A stretch of 16,830 bases of DNA, taken from CAZRUA01 sp964603125 (GTDB lineage Bacteria > Bacteroidota > Bacteroidia > B-17B0 > Aurantibacillaceae). Both the position numbers and the translations under genes were made by a program. Location of the stretch: NCBI GenBank assembly GCA_964603125.1, contig CAZRUA010000080.1, forward strand, positions 1 through 16,830, written 5' to 3'. The notes beneath the pieces were generated by a model. The model was not told the DNA's origin. It worked only from the letters and a program-made list of their open reading frames with translations, and ran no database searches. Within the stretch, counting starts at the first letter, position 1; every line of letters starts with the position of its first letter. Positions 8,843 through 15,712 of this stretch are shown one piece after another.

Positions 8843-8933
8843 GTGCAAACTAAGCAAGGAAGTAAAAGTAATATTCGCCCAGATATGGGCGTGTAGCTGC
8901 TTTTATATTCAATCTTGCAAGGTTGTTTTGCAC
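8843..8933. other. Nested four-helix long hairpin (possible structured RNA or protein-binding DNA)
   Basis: Four successive perfectly paired helices lie inside one another: GTGCAAA (8843-8849) with TTTGCAC (8927-8933); GCAAG (8854-8858) with CTTGC (8914-8918); TAAAAG (8863-8868) with CTTTTA (8900-8905); and CGCCCA (8876-8881) with TGGGCG (8886-8891), closed by a GATA loop. They are separated by internal loops, giving one elongated rod of about 91 nt. It lies upstream of the only plus-strand -7 match, so it may be a separate small RNA or a DNA element rather than the leader of the next gene. It lacks the terminal boxes of an integron attC site. Confidence 0.45.
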
Positions 8934-8957
8934 ACACCTACTGATAGTTGTTTGTAC

Positions 8958-8965
8958 TAAGTTTG
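8958..8965 (+). promoter_or_regulatory. Candidate -7 promoter box for the 1379-residue secreted protein gene
   Basis: TAAGTTTG fits TAnnTTTG and would give a leader of about 85 nt to the ATG at 9057. The nearest TTTG upstream outside immediate overlap (8927-8930) is 27 bp away, longer than usual, so the call is tentative. Confidence 0.35.
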
Positions 8966-9056
8966 TTTCACGCCCTAATTTTTTTTGTGGAACTTAATTT
9001 TGAAGATAGTAAACAACCCAGTTCAATTATATTGATTATTAACTAAAAAAAGCAAC

Positions 9057-12000
9057 ATGAAAAAATTAAAACTCTTAGCATTAGGCGCAGTAGGATTCGC
9101 AAGCACATTGTTGGCACAAAACACAAGATGGGCACATGAGGATAAATATTATGACCCAGTAATAGGTACATTAACTCCGTTTCCCACCCAACCCACCTAT
9201 CCAAGTGGCTATGTAGGAAATTTACCAAGCGTGGCTCATACACCTGTAAATATGTATCCGACAATAAACAATAAACCTTTGTTTTTTATTGGACAGAACA
9301 ACAATAATAATATTGCAAATAATGCTACGGGTGAAAAACAAGCTGTTTTTAACTCTCAAGGATTTTTAGTAAATGAATTAACGTATCAAAACTCATTTAA
9401 CCCATCAAACTACGCTGCTGAAGCTTGGGGTGAGTTTTTGGTTGTGCCAAATCCTGCAAACTGTGAACAGTACTATTTTTTCAGTACAACTTTACATGAT
9501 GCTGATATTACAGCTACAAACCCTCAAATGAATACTGAACCTGTTTTTGGTATTTATGATGCAAGTTTACAAACAACAGTTGGTAGTAACCCAAGTACTG
9601 AATTAGGGCGTATGGTAACACCCGGTGTAAACAATTTATTAGGCGGTTACACTATGAAATCATTATACGACCCAAGTATAACCATTCCAAGTAATTTACC
9701 AAGTGGTGCATTTGGTACTCCAATTCGATTAGATATTTCTTATGCTGCTACCGAACCAATTGCAAATTTAGGAGGAGCGAGATTATTGTTTGTTGTAAAT
9801 AATTCTCAAGTATTAGTTTATAAACTTGATGCTTCAACAACAAGTATATCTTTAATTCATTCTCAACTAATTACTACTATGCTAAATAGTGCTAATTATG
9901 GAAATCAGTTAGCAAGAAGAACAAAAGGTGAATTAGAGGTTTATTATGATAAAATTAGTAACAAATTTAGATTAGCTACAGCGGTTGTTGGAACTGGTGG
10001 AGCAAGTAATCAACGTACCGATATTTTGTTAGCTGAATTTACTGATTTAGGAACATTTATAACAAATTCAGCGAAGATTGTTGACTTAAACAATTCTCCG
10101 CAACAAGTGCTGGTTAAATCTGATATTTCGGGGATTGAGTTTTCGGGCGACGGTAACACGGTTTACTTTACACGTGGAGCAAACGCAAATAATGCAACCA
10201 TTTTAGGAGCAGTTGATTTTAATAATGTATTAAACAAATATACCTATACACCAACTGGTGTATCCGATTTTACAACGTCACAAATTGAAAGGGCATTAGA
10301 TAATAATTTGTATTTGCTTACATCTAACCGAGTAATGCAAATTTCAAACGCTAACAATCCTGCCTCTGCAATCATAAATCCGAATATTTTAACACTAACT
10401 ACAAGTCTCTACAATTTTCCAAATATGCCTTTTGGGCAAACCCTATCGGGTTACTTACTTCCCGACCAAATAGATGGAGAAACATATAAAGGTCATTTTG
10501 ACGATACGCCAGTTTGTTGCGCTTTCTATACAGAATATACAGTAAAAGGTGATTTTGAGTTTCCAGTTGGGACTTACACTGTTACCAACGGTAGTACAAT
10601 TATAAACGCAATAAATGGTACGCCAGTTACTTTTGGTGCTATAAATACAGTTTATGGTAAAATTACAATTCCAGCAGGTGCTAATGTTACATTGTCAAAT
10701 ATGACTTTTCAATTTACTTCAAATTCGGGAGTTGTAGTTAAAAACACCAATTCGGGACAAGGTGGGAAATTAACTTTAAATGGTTGCACATTAACAAATT
10801 TAAATAATTGTAATGAAAATTATTTATGGCAAGGTATAGCTGTTATGGGTAATCCAGCAATCGCAAATCAAGGAAGTTTTACTAACTCTCAGCAAGCGTG
10901 GTTAAAGTTTACGTCAACAACAATTGAAAATGCGGTAACAGGTATTACTTTAGGCAGCAATAATCTAACAGGAACAGGTAATTTTGGTGGTGGTGTAGTT
11001 CAAACTACATTAGGAGGTAAAATTCAAAATTGTATTACAGGAGTAGATATTCAACCATGCGGAAATATCTCAACAAATCAAACTGCATTAACACGATGTA
11101 CTTTACAAGTAACACAACAATTATTACAAGAAAAGGACTTTTTTGCTCCTTATCCATTTATCATAACTCAACCAAATCCTTATGCTCTTGTAAAACAAAA
11201 TGATGCTGTAAACACAAAATTTTTGGGATGTGTTATGCAAAGTACTTATTATCCATATAACTTCAGAGTATTTGGAATTAACAGTACAAATTCACACTTT
11301 ACAGTTGGGATAGGCGGACAAACTCCAAAATTTATGAATTTAAGTTATGGTATTTGGGCGCAAGGTTCAACAGGAAGAACAGTAAAATGCACAAGCGCAC
11401 AATTTATCACAAACCAAGTGGGTGCATTTTTAACAACTTGTGATTTTGCAACCTTTAAATCAAACACTTTTAAAGTTTTGGATAATGACGTAAGTGTTAG
11501 TTTATGGAGTACAGGATTAATATTAATGACAAGTACAGGTTTTGCAGTAGAAGATAATTTATTTCAAAATAATTCGTTGTTATATAGCAGTAATCATACT
11601 TTCGGTTGTATTGTTCATAGTAGTAACATTAATAACAGTAAAAGCAATCTAATTTGGCGTAATACCTTTAAAAATATCAACATGGGTAACTTAGCCGTAG
11701 ATAAGAATTTTGTTGATGAAAACAACGGAGATGCAATAAATGATGATGGATTAAAATATGCTTGTAACACACACGTAGCACCAATTGTTTGGGCTGATAT
11801 ATATGTTCAAAGAGATTTTGGGCCCGAAGGAATTGACCGCGACCAAGGATATGGTATTGCATCTAACCAAGCCCTTTGTAACATGAACAAGTTTAGTTTC
11901 ACAAGTGGTAGTGCTGGTTGGGCTTATGACTGGAATAGTATAGCAACAGCACCTGTTATGTATATTCCATATCCAACTGCTACGGTTGGTTATCAGCCAT

Positions 12001-13196
12001 TAACATACGGTAATAAGGTAATCCCACAGCCTTACGGTTCTAATACAAATACTTGCTCTACACCTTATGAGTTAAATATTCAGAACTTGTATCAGTTAGC
12101 ACCAATTCAGATTACTAATTTAAGAACTACGAATAATAACCTTACAAATATTATTGATTGTGGAAATACAAACAGTTTAATCAATTTGATTTCAAGCAAT
12201 AGTGGTGCAGGTGTAATTAAAAATGCTTTAATGAATTGCGCACCTTATTTATCAGAAGAAGTATTGATAAAATATATTGGTTCTAATCCTCCAATCGGTA
12301 ATTTAAAACAAGTTTTAATTGCTTGTTCTCCATTAACTTCTTATGTAAAAGAAAAATTAAATGGTATTGCTATTCCAACAGGTATCAAGAACCAAATTGA
12401 TGCTGCACAAGTAGGTTATAACGCATTAACACAAATACCTTCCTTAATTAAATTAAACAATAATAAAATTGATTATTTGTATGCTGAGTTAGTGCGAAAT
12501 TATTTGTTTGATAGTATTCCTCACGCATCTGATAGTGCAGCAAAATACATTAAGCTGTCTTTTAAACCAGCTGATTGTAAAGGTAAAGAGTGTGACTACC
12601 TTTTATATAACAATGAATTATTGCAAGCTACAAGTAAATTGGGCGAGATAATTAGTTTAGAAGGATTAACCGACAAGGCTAAATTGTATGAATTATTAAT
12701 TCAATTATACGGTAAGGATGTAAAAGCAGAATTAACGGCTGACCCAATTAAGTTGGCTACCTTAAGAAGCATTGTAGCAAGCACAACAGATTTAGCAAGC
12801 AGCTACCGAGCGCAATCAATTTTGCAGATGTATGAAAATACCGACCCACGCCCTCGTTTCTTAGACCCTACATCAAATCCAGCGGCTCGTGTAATGAACC
12901 CTCTAATTAATGAGGAAAACTCAGTACAATTGCCAATAGAAGATGATTTTGCAATGAGTAACTACCCAAATCCATTTAACGGAACAACAACAATTTACGT
13001 AACAGTACCGACAGATGTAAATTCTGCATCCTTAATAATTACGGATGTATTAGGTAGAGATGTTGCGAAATACAATTTAGTTGAAGGATTTAATAATGTT
13101 TACTTAGCACTAGGTGATAACGTAACAGGTACTTTGTTCTATACATTGTACATTGACGGTAAACGTATCCAAACTAAAGTAATGAATAAAAATTAA
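9057..13196 (+). CDS. Large secreted multidomain protein with T9SS type A sorting domain
   Basis: The 1379-residue product opens with a signal peptide (MKKLKLLALGAVGFASTLLA). Residues of about 25-480 are beta-rich, with repeated short segments such as GEFLVVPNP, RLLFVVNNSQVLVYKL, FSGDGNTVYFTRG and LDNNLYLLTSNRVMQIS, which suggests a beta-propeller. From about 512 to 880 there are Asn/Gly/Thr-rich strands (GKITIPAGANVTLSNMTF, LTLNGCTLTNLNNC, NLIWRNTFKN) that look like a right-handed parallel beta-helix. Residues of about 1040-1262 are alpha-helical and cysteine-containing, and I do not recognise them. Residues 1302-1379 are a type A T9SS sorting domain (NYPNPFNGTTTIYVTV ... LFYTLYIDGKRIQTKVM). 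It is most likely a surface-exposed or released protein, perhaps carbohydrate- or matrix-binding, but no catalytic residues can be assigned. It is monocistronic, with a strong terminator just after it. Confidence 0.9.
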   Translation: MKKLKLLALGAVGFASTLLAQNTRWAHEDKYYDPVIGTLTPFPTQPTYPSGYVGNLPSVAHTPVNMYPTINNKPLFFIGQNNNNNIANNATGEKQAVFNSQGFLVNELTYQNSFNPSNYAAEAWGEFLVVPNPANCEQYYFFSTTLHDADITATNPQMNTEPVFGIYDASLQTTVGSNPSTELGRMVTPGVNNLLGGYTMKSLYDPSITIPSNLPSGAFGTPIRLDISYAATEPIANLGGARLLFVVNNSQVLVYKLDASTTSISLIHSQLITTMLNSANYGNQLARRTKGELEVYYDKISNKFRLATAVVGTGGASNQRTDILLAEFTDLGTFITNSAKIVDLNNSPQQVLVKSDISGIEFSGDGNTVYFTRGANANNATILGAVDFNNVLNKYTYTPTGVSDFTTSQIERALDNNLYLLTSNRVMQISNANNPASAIINPNILTLTTSLYNFPNMPFGQTLSGYLLPDQIDGETYKGHFDDTPVCCAFYTEYTVKGDFEFPVGTYTVTNGSTIINAINGTPVTFGAINTVYGKITIPAGANVTLSNMTFQFTSNSGVVVKNTNSGQGGKLTLNGCTLTNLNNCNENYLWQGIAVMGNPAIANQGSFTNSQQAWLKFTSTTIENAVTGITLGSNNLTGTGNFGGGVVQTTLGGKIQNCITGVDIQPCGNISTNQTALTRCTLQVTQQLLQEKDFFAPYPFIITQPNPYALVKQNDAVNTKFLGCVMQSTYYPYNFRVFGINSTNSHFTVGIGGQTPKFMNLSYGIWAQGSTGRTVKCTSAQFITNQVGAFLTTCDFATFKSNTFKVLDNDVSVSLWSTGLILMTSTGFAVEDNLFQNNSLLYSSNHTFGCIVHSSNINNSKSNLIWRNTFKNINMGNLAVDKNFVDENNGDAINDDGLKYACNTHVAPIVWADIYVQRDFGPEGIDRDQGYGIASNQALCNMNKFSFTSGSAGWAYDWNSIATAPVMYIPYPTATVGYQPLTYGNKVIPQPYGSNTNTCSTPYELNIQNLYQLAPIQITNLRTTNNNLTNIIDCGNTNSLINLISSNSGAGVIKNALMNCAPYLSEEVLIKYIGSNPPIGNLKQVLIACSPLTSYVKEKLNGIAIPTGIKNQIDAAQVGYNALTQIPSLIKLNNNKIDYLYAELVRNYLFDSIPHASDSAAKYIKLSFKPADCKGKECDYLLYNNELLQATSKLGEIISLEGLTDKAKLYELLIQLYGKDVKAELTADPIKLATLRSIVASTTDLASSYRAQSILQMYENTDPRPRFLDPTSNPAARVMNPLINEENSVQLPIEDDFAMSNYPNPFNGTTTIYVTVPTDVNSASLIITDVLGRDVAKYNLVEGFNNVYLALGDNVTGTLFYTLYIDGKRIQTKVMNKN

Positions 13197-13206
13197 TATC
13201 TAAACT

Positions 13207-13238
13207 AAAAAACCGCCCCCGAATGAGGGCGGTTTTTT
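13207..13238 (+). terminator. Strong Rho-independent terminator
   Basis: A perfect 12-bp stem (AAAAAACCGCCC at 13207-13218 with GGGCGGTTTTTT at 13227-13238) has a GC-rich core, an 8-nt loop and a T run, starting 10 bp after the stop of the large secreted protein. The A run on the left arm means it could also terminate on the minus strand. Confidence 0.95.
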
Positions 13239-13302
13239 ATTCTACCTATTCCTAATTTATAAACAAGTATTTTCTGAAAATTAAATATATCACTTATTGT
13301 CT

Positions 13303-13316
13303 TACCAACTTTGGTA
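13303..13316. promoter_or_regulatory. Small dyad, possible operator of the 13354 gene
   Basis: TACCAA-CT-TTGGTA is a perfect 6-bp inverted repeat with a 2-bp centre, 37 bp before the ATG at 13354. It is compatible with a dimeric regulator site, but may be chance. Confidence 0.3.
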
Positions 13317-13335
13317 GAGTGTTAGGTAATAGTAT

Positions 13336-13348
13336 AATTACTTACAAT
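13336..13348 (+). repeat. 13-bp leader repeat, copy 1 (AATTACTTACAAT)
   Basis: The sequence lies just before the ATG at 13354. An exact second copy lies at 13761-13773, where it runs into the ATG of the next small gene. Its CTTACAAT part also occurs in the phased array at 14543-14550. Confidence 0.5.
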
Positions 13349-13353
13349 AATTT

Positions 13354-13743
13354 ATGGCAAATAGCAACCCAACAGATTTAAGTTTTGCTACACTCTATAA
13401 AGATGATAGAGGGGTTATAATAATAAAAATCAAAACTTATGATAGTCTTGACGAAGTTGACATTATTAACTTAATGCTTGCTATAAAACACAAGTCAGAA
13501 AATAAGCCAGCTTTAAAATTATTTGACTTGCGCCAAAACTGGAACTTAACTAAGGAAGCAAAACTAAAAGCTAAAGAGGAATATAAAAACACAAAAACCA
13601 AAGCAAGAGCAATAGTAGTTTCAAGTAAAATAAAGGCTACGTTACTTAAATTCTTATTCAGCTTTGATAAATTCCCTTATCCCAATGCTGTATTTACCAA
13701 TTATGACGATGCCTATAATTGGCTACTATGGCAGGATTTATAA
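13354..13743 (+). CDS. SpoIIAA/STAS-like small protein
   Basis: The 129-residue cytoplasmic protein has no signal peptide or membrane segment. The order of elements is a strand (VIIIKIKTY), a helix (EVDIINLMLAIKHKS), a strand with LKLFDLR, a long Lys-rich helix (residues of about 66-82), a strand (ARAIVVSS), a helix (KATLLKFLFSF), then the end PYPNAVFTNYDDAYNWLL. This order and the closing FTNYDDAYNWL segment resemble small Bacteroidota SpoIIAA/STAS-like proteins of unknown function. The fold assignment is from pattern only. It begins at the ATG after the 13-bp leader repeat, and the GYF_2-type gene follows 28 bp after its stop. Confidence 0.65.
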   Translation: MANSNPTDLSFATLYKDDRGVIIIKIKTYDSLDEVDIINLMLAIKHKSENKPALKLFDLRQNWNLTKEAKLKAKEEYKNTKTKARAIVVSSKIKATLLKFLFSFDKFPYPNAVFTNYDDAYNWLLWQDL

Positions 13744-13760
13744 CTGACCTATAACTATTA

Positions 13761-13773
13761 AATTACTTACAAT
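13761..13773 (+). repeat. 13-bp leader repeat, copy 2 (AATTACTTACAAT)
   Basis: This is an exact copy of the sequence at 13336-13348. Its last two bases are the A and T of the ATG at 13772, so the repeat sits at the translation start of the GYF_2-type gene, whereas the first copy ends five bases before its gene. Confidence 0.5.
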
Positions 13774-13969
13774 GCCATCTTTTTTCTACCTAAATGAAAA
13801 TAAAAAATTCTTTGTAAATGTCAACGGAGAATCCGAAGGAGCTTTCGAGCTGTCTGAATTAATGAAAATGAAAATAAAACCAACTACATTAATTTGGATG
13901 CAAGGCTTAAAAAACTGGACAGAAGCAAAAGAAATTCCCGAATTAAAACAGCTATTTGATAAACATTAA
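13772..13969 (+). CDS. Free-standing GYF_2 (DUF4339-type) domain protein
   Basis: The 65-residue protein fits the GYF_2 pattern along almost its full length: a beta hairpin (FFYLNENKKFFVNVNGESE), G-x-F-ELSELM, a helix, PTTLIWMQGLKNWTEAKEIPEL and a short end. In the family the motif is usually YYxxNGxxxGPFxxxEL...I...TLVWxxGMxxWxxA. It normally occurs as one domain of a larger, often membrane-bound protein; here it stands alone. It probably binds a short peptide. It is likely co-transcribed with the gene upstream, and its stop codon overlaps that of the opposing acetyltransferase gene (shared TTAA at 13966-13969). Confidence 0.75.
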   Translation: MPSFFYLNENKKFFVNVNGESEGAFELSELMKMKIKPTTLIWMQGLKNWTEAKEIPELKQLFDKH

Positions 13970-14349
13970 CAAAAGAAAATCTTATTTAATTCAACAACTT
14001 CAACCTTCCATTGATTAGGCTCATACTCAACGAACCCAAACTTTTTAGCGAATTGAGAAGAAGCCTCATTTGTTTGTTCTAATTCAATTGTGTTATAATT
14101 AAATTTACTTGATAAGGTGCATAATAATTTCAAAAAGTTAGTTCCATGTCCTTGCCGAATATTTCTTTTAAATCCTAAGCGGGCAATAATTAGTTTTTCT
14201 TTTTCAACCCTGTATCTTAAATAAACATCGATTTTCACCGTGCGAAAACAAATAGTATGTGAGACAAAGTTGATTCTTGGTCTTATTCTTTTATAATTAA
14301 ATTCCCTTTTAAAATACTCTTCTAACTCGTTTGCTAACTGATATATCAT
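13966..14349 (-). CDS. GNAT-like N-acetyltransferase
   Basis: The 127-residue protein has the later parts of the GNAT fold: strand IIARLGF, then the acetyl-CoA loop IRQGHGTNFLKLL (residues of about 64-76), a strand NTIELEQ, and the closing helix-strand SSQFAKKFGFVEYE. In the loop the GxG is kept, but the usual basic residue three positions before the first Gly is Ile64, so cofactor contacts may be slightly altered. The N-terminal strands are divergent. The acceptor substrate is unknown. It is convergent with the GYF_2-type gene, and upstream of its ATG lies the long repeat-bearing gap. Confidence 0.65.
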   Translation of the reverse strand: MIYQLANELEEYFKREFNYKRIRPRINFVSHTICFRTVKIDVYLRYRVEKEKLIIARLGFKRNIRQGHGTNFLKLLCTLSSKFNYNTIELEQTNEASSQFAKKFGFVEYEPNQWKVEVVELNKIFFC

Positions 14350-14467
14350 GGTTATACGTGGTTAATATGTTTTAAAAGTAAAGATTAGAATTTATTAATT
14401 CATTTATTCGTTTAAAATGTTTTTCAAAGCAAAATCTTTGTGAATCCTAAATTTTTATTCTTTAATT

Positions 14468-14774
14468 CTTATCATTTCTTATAAAACCTCTTATCCTCTC
14501 TTATGTTCCACTTACTTCATCTTTCATAAATACTTACTTCATCTTACAATGATACTTACTCTTTCTTACTTTTAGATAGCAAAATCTTACCTTTTAAAGG
14601 CAAATTTCTTACTTTTTAGCATTCCCTTCTTATTTGTTTCTTATCACAACTTACAAGTCTTCTTGTTGCCTCTTACATTCATCGTACGGCATCTTACAAC
14701 TTTTATTACCCATTCTTTCCTTTCTACTTACAGCATCGTTACTTTACTTACTTGTAGTCTGTTTACATTCTTAC
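14468..14774. repeat. Helically phased CTTAC/CTTAT array, about 10.8-bp spacing
   Basis: CTTAC or CTTAT begins at 14468, 14478, 14490, 14500, 14511, 14533, 14543, 14555, 14565, 14586, 14608, 14629, 14640, 14650, 14672, 14693, 14727, 14747 and 14770. That is 19 copies, and I found no CTTA in this span off the lattice. Gaps are 10-12 bp or two or three times that, and all copies fall within about 2 bp of a 10.8-bp lattice over 28 steps. Many empty lattice points carry near-matches: CTTTC 14521, CTTGT 14662, CGTAC 14683, ATTAC 14705, CTTTC 14715, GTTAC 14738. The plus strand is pyrimidine-rich. Spacing equal to the DNA helical turn places every copy on one face of the helix. Function unknown. 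Confidence 0.85.
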
Positions 14775-14870
14775 TAATAAGAACGACCATAATAGATAAA
14801 ATTAAAATTTGTCTTAAACCAAACTACCCTAAACCTTTGTATTAATTGATGTTAAAGGGCTGCAAAGGAA

Positions 14871-14950
14871 AATAGGAAGTATTTGGAAGTTTTCGGAACT
14901 AATTGGAAAGTTTCGGAAACTTTCGGCAAAGATTGCTGCAAAGCGGAAGT
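14871..14950. repeat. Exact 10-bp-period GGAAG array
   Basis: Eight consecutive decamers share GG at the same place: GGAAG at 14875 and 14885, GGAAC 14895, GGAAA 14905, GGAAA 14915, GGCAA 14925, a degenerate GCTGC at 14935, and GGAAG 14945. A typical unit is TTTCGGAAGT. The period is exactly 10 bp with no drift, and the motif is not the reverse complement of the CTTAC motif. It begins about 100 bp after the CTTAC array and ends 88 bp before the first gene of the recombinase cassette. Confidence 0.8.
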
Positions 14951-15038
14951 TTTTGAGGATGATACTGAGAATATCTACTGAACTTTGTAGTATAAAGCAC
15001 GTGCAATTCAATTAAAATTAACCTTAAATCAGAAAATC

Positions 15039-15431
15039 ATGGAACTAGAAGATGCATTAAAGTTTATAATGGAAGAAGTGAGTAAAGCGCAAGCAAAAGA
15101 GGCAAAGCAAAAAAAAGATGGCGCAGAAAATTCAGAAAATGTAAATGGGTCAGAGAACGAATCGGAGAGCCAATCTCAACCGAAGAATTATTTTAGCAAT
15201 ATACCTGAATGGGCAAAGCATTTAATATCGGCAGGTGGGGCAGTAGTAATTACCTATTTATTTTTGGTTAAGCCCTTACAGGATGATTTGGAACAAGAGA
15301 AAACCCAAAACGCTATTCTAAAATTACAAATAGACGAAATCAAACAAAAGCTGGCAGAATTATCCATGCCACATAGTTCGGATCCCTATGCGCCTTACAA
15401 TCCTTTCACTTACTCTCAAGCAACAGCCTAA
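15039..15431 (+). CDS. Small single-pass membrane protein with coiled coil
   Basis: The 130-residue protein has an N-terminal helix (residues 1-25), a polar Glu/Ser/Asn-rich linker (26-50), one hydrophobic segment at 61-78 (HLISAGGAVVITYLFLV), then a heptad-like helix (80-108, QDDLEQEKTQNAILKLQIDE) and a Pro/Tyr-rich tail. It has no cleavable signal peptide, so it is probably anchored by the single segment; the orientation cannot be decided. It is the first gene after the phased arrays and probably the first of a five-gene cassette (17-bp gap to the next). The family is not recognised. An internal LEL...KQKL register suggests oligomerisation. Confidence 0.7.
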   Translation: MELEDALKFIMEEVSKAQAKEAKQKKDGAENSENVNGSENESESQSQPKNYFSNIPEWAKHLISAGGAVVITYLFLVKPLQDDLEQEKTQNAILKLQIDEIKQKLAELSMPHSSDPYAPYNPFTYSQATA

Positions 15432-15448
15432 CATCAAAATCTAAAATT

Positions 15449-15712
15449 ATGGAAAACGCTAATAAATCAAATGAAACAATCGTTATAAAAATCTCAAACG
15501 ATTTATTAGCGGTTTTCATTAAAATACTGCTTACAAATTATTTTAAGCATCAAATCACACAAGTCGATTTGAATGCTGATATAGTAACAATTGATGTGTA
15601 TTATAATCCGAATAATCCTAGGGATAAAGTTTTAATGGAAGATATAATTAAAAAGCAATCCCAGTATTCAGAACTTAAAGTATTAACCACTAAAAGAAAT
15701 AACTATGATTAA
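15449..15712 (+). CDS. Unknown 87-residue protein
   Basis: The protein has a strand-helix-strand look: TIVIKISNDLLAVFIKILL, then QVDLNADIVTIDVYYN, then a helix DKVLMEDIIKKQSQYSELK and a basic end. It has no signal peptide, and the moderately hydrophobic helix near residues 18-30 is too amphipathic to call a membrane segment. It starts after AAAATT, as does the gene before it, and its last eight bases (ATGATTAA) overlap the start of the zinc-finger gene, a strong sign of translational coupling. The family is not recognised. Confidence 0.7.
   Translation: MENANKSNETIVIKISNDLLAVFIKILLTNYFKHQITQVDLNADIVTIDVYYNPNNPRDKVLMEDIIKKQSQYSELKVLTTKRNNYD

Larger units (their letters stand above)
8674..9056. 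other. Divergent intergenic region, 383 bp
   Basis: No coding frame is supported. The stretch holds -7-like boxes for both flanking genes (TAAATTTG on the minus strand at 8690-8697; TAAGTTTG on the plus strand at 8958-8965) and the nested hairpin at 8843-8933, listed separately. Neither -7 box has a -33 partner at normal spacing. Confidence 0.4.
14350..15038. other. Non-coding region, 689 bp, with two phased repeat arrays
   Basis: No convincing gene was found. Two short open frames (14663-14845 plus strand and 14829-15011 minus strand) have low-complexity products created by the repeats. The region contains the CTTAC array (14468-14774) and the GGAAG array (14871-14950). A weak -7-like box (GAACTTTG, 14980-14987; one mismatch to TAnnTTTG) lies 52 bp before the ATG at 15039. 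Confidence 0.6.

Noticed and set aside
8843..8933. Integron attC site
   Set aside because: The long imperfect hairpin looks similar, but the RYYYAAC and GTTRRRY boxes expected at the ends are absent and there is no cassette array or tyrosine integrase nearby.
14350..14467. tRNA or att site at the element edge
   Set aside because: No cloverleaf or T-arm-like GTTCGA sequence is seen here or elsewhere in the window, so the insertion site cannot be defined.
14468..14774. CRISPR array or plasmid iterons
   Set aside because: The repeat core is only five bases with no unique spacers of constant length, no cas gene is present, and no replication initiator gene is visible; classical iterons are longer and better conserved.
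14663..15011. Small genes inside the repeat region (14663-14845 plus strand, 14829-15011 minus strand)
   Set aside because: Their products are low-complexity translations of the arrays and neither has a start context; treated as chance frames.
15039..15431. Phage spanin or holin
   Set aside because: A single membrane segment plus coiled coil is compatible, but no lysin or other phage structural gene is present and the proline/tyrosine tail is not typical.
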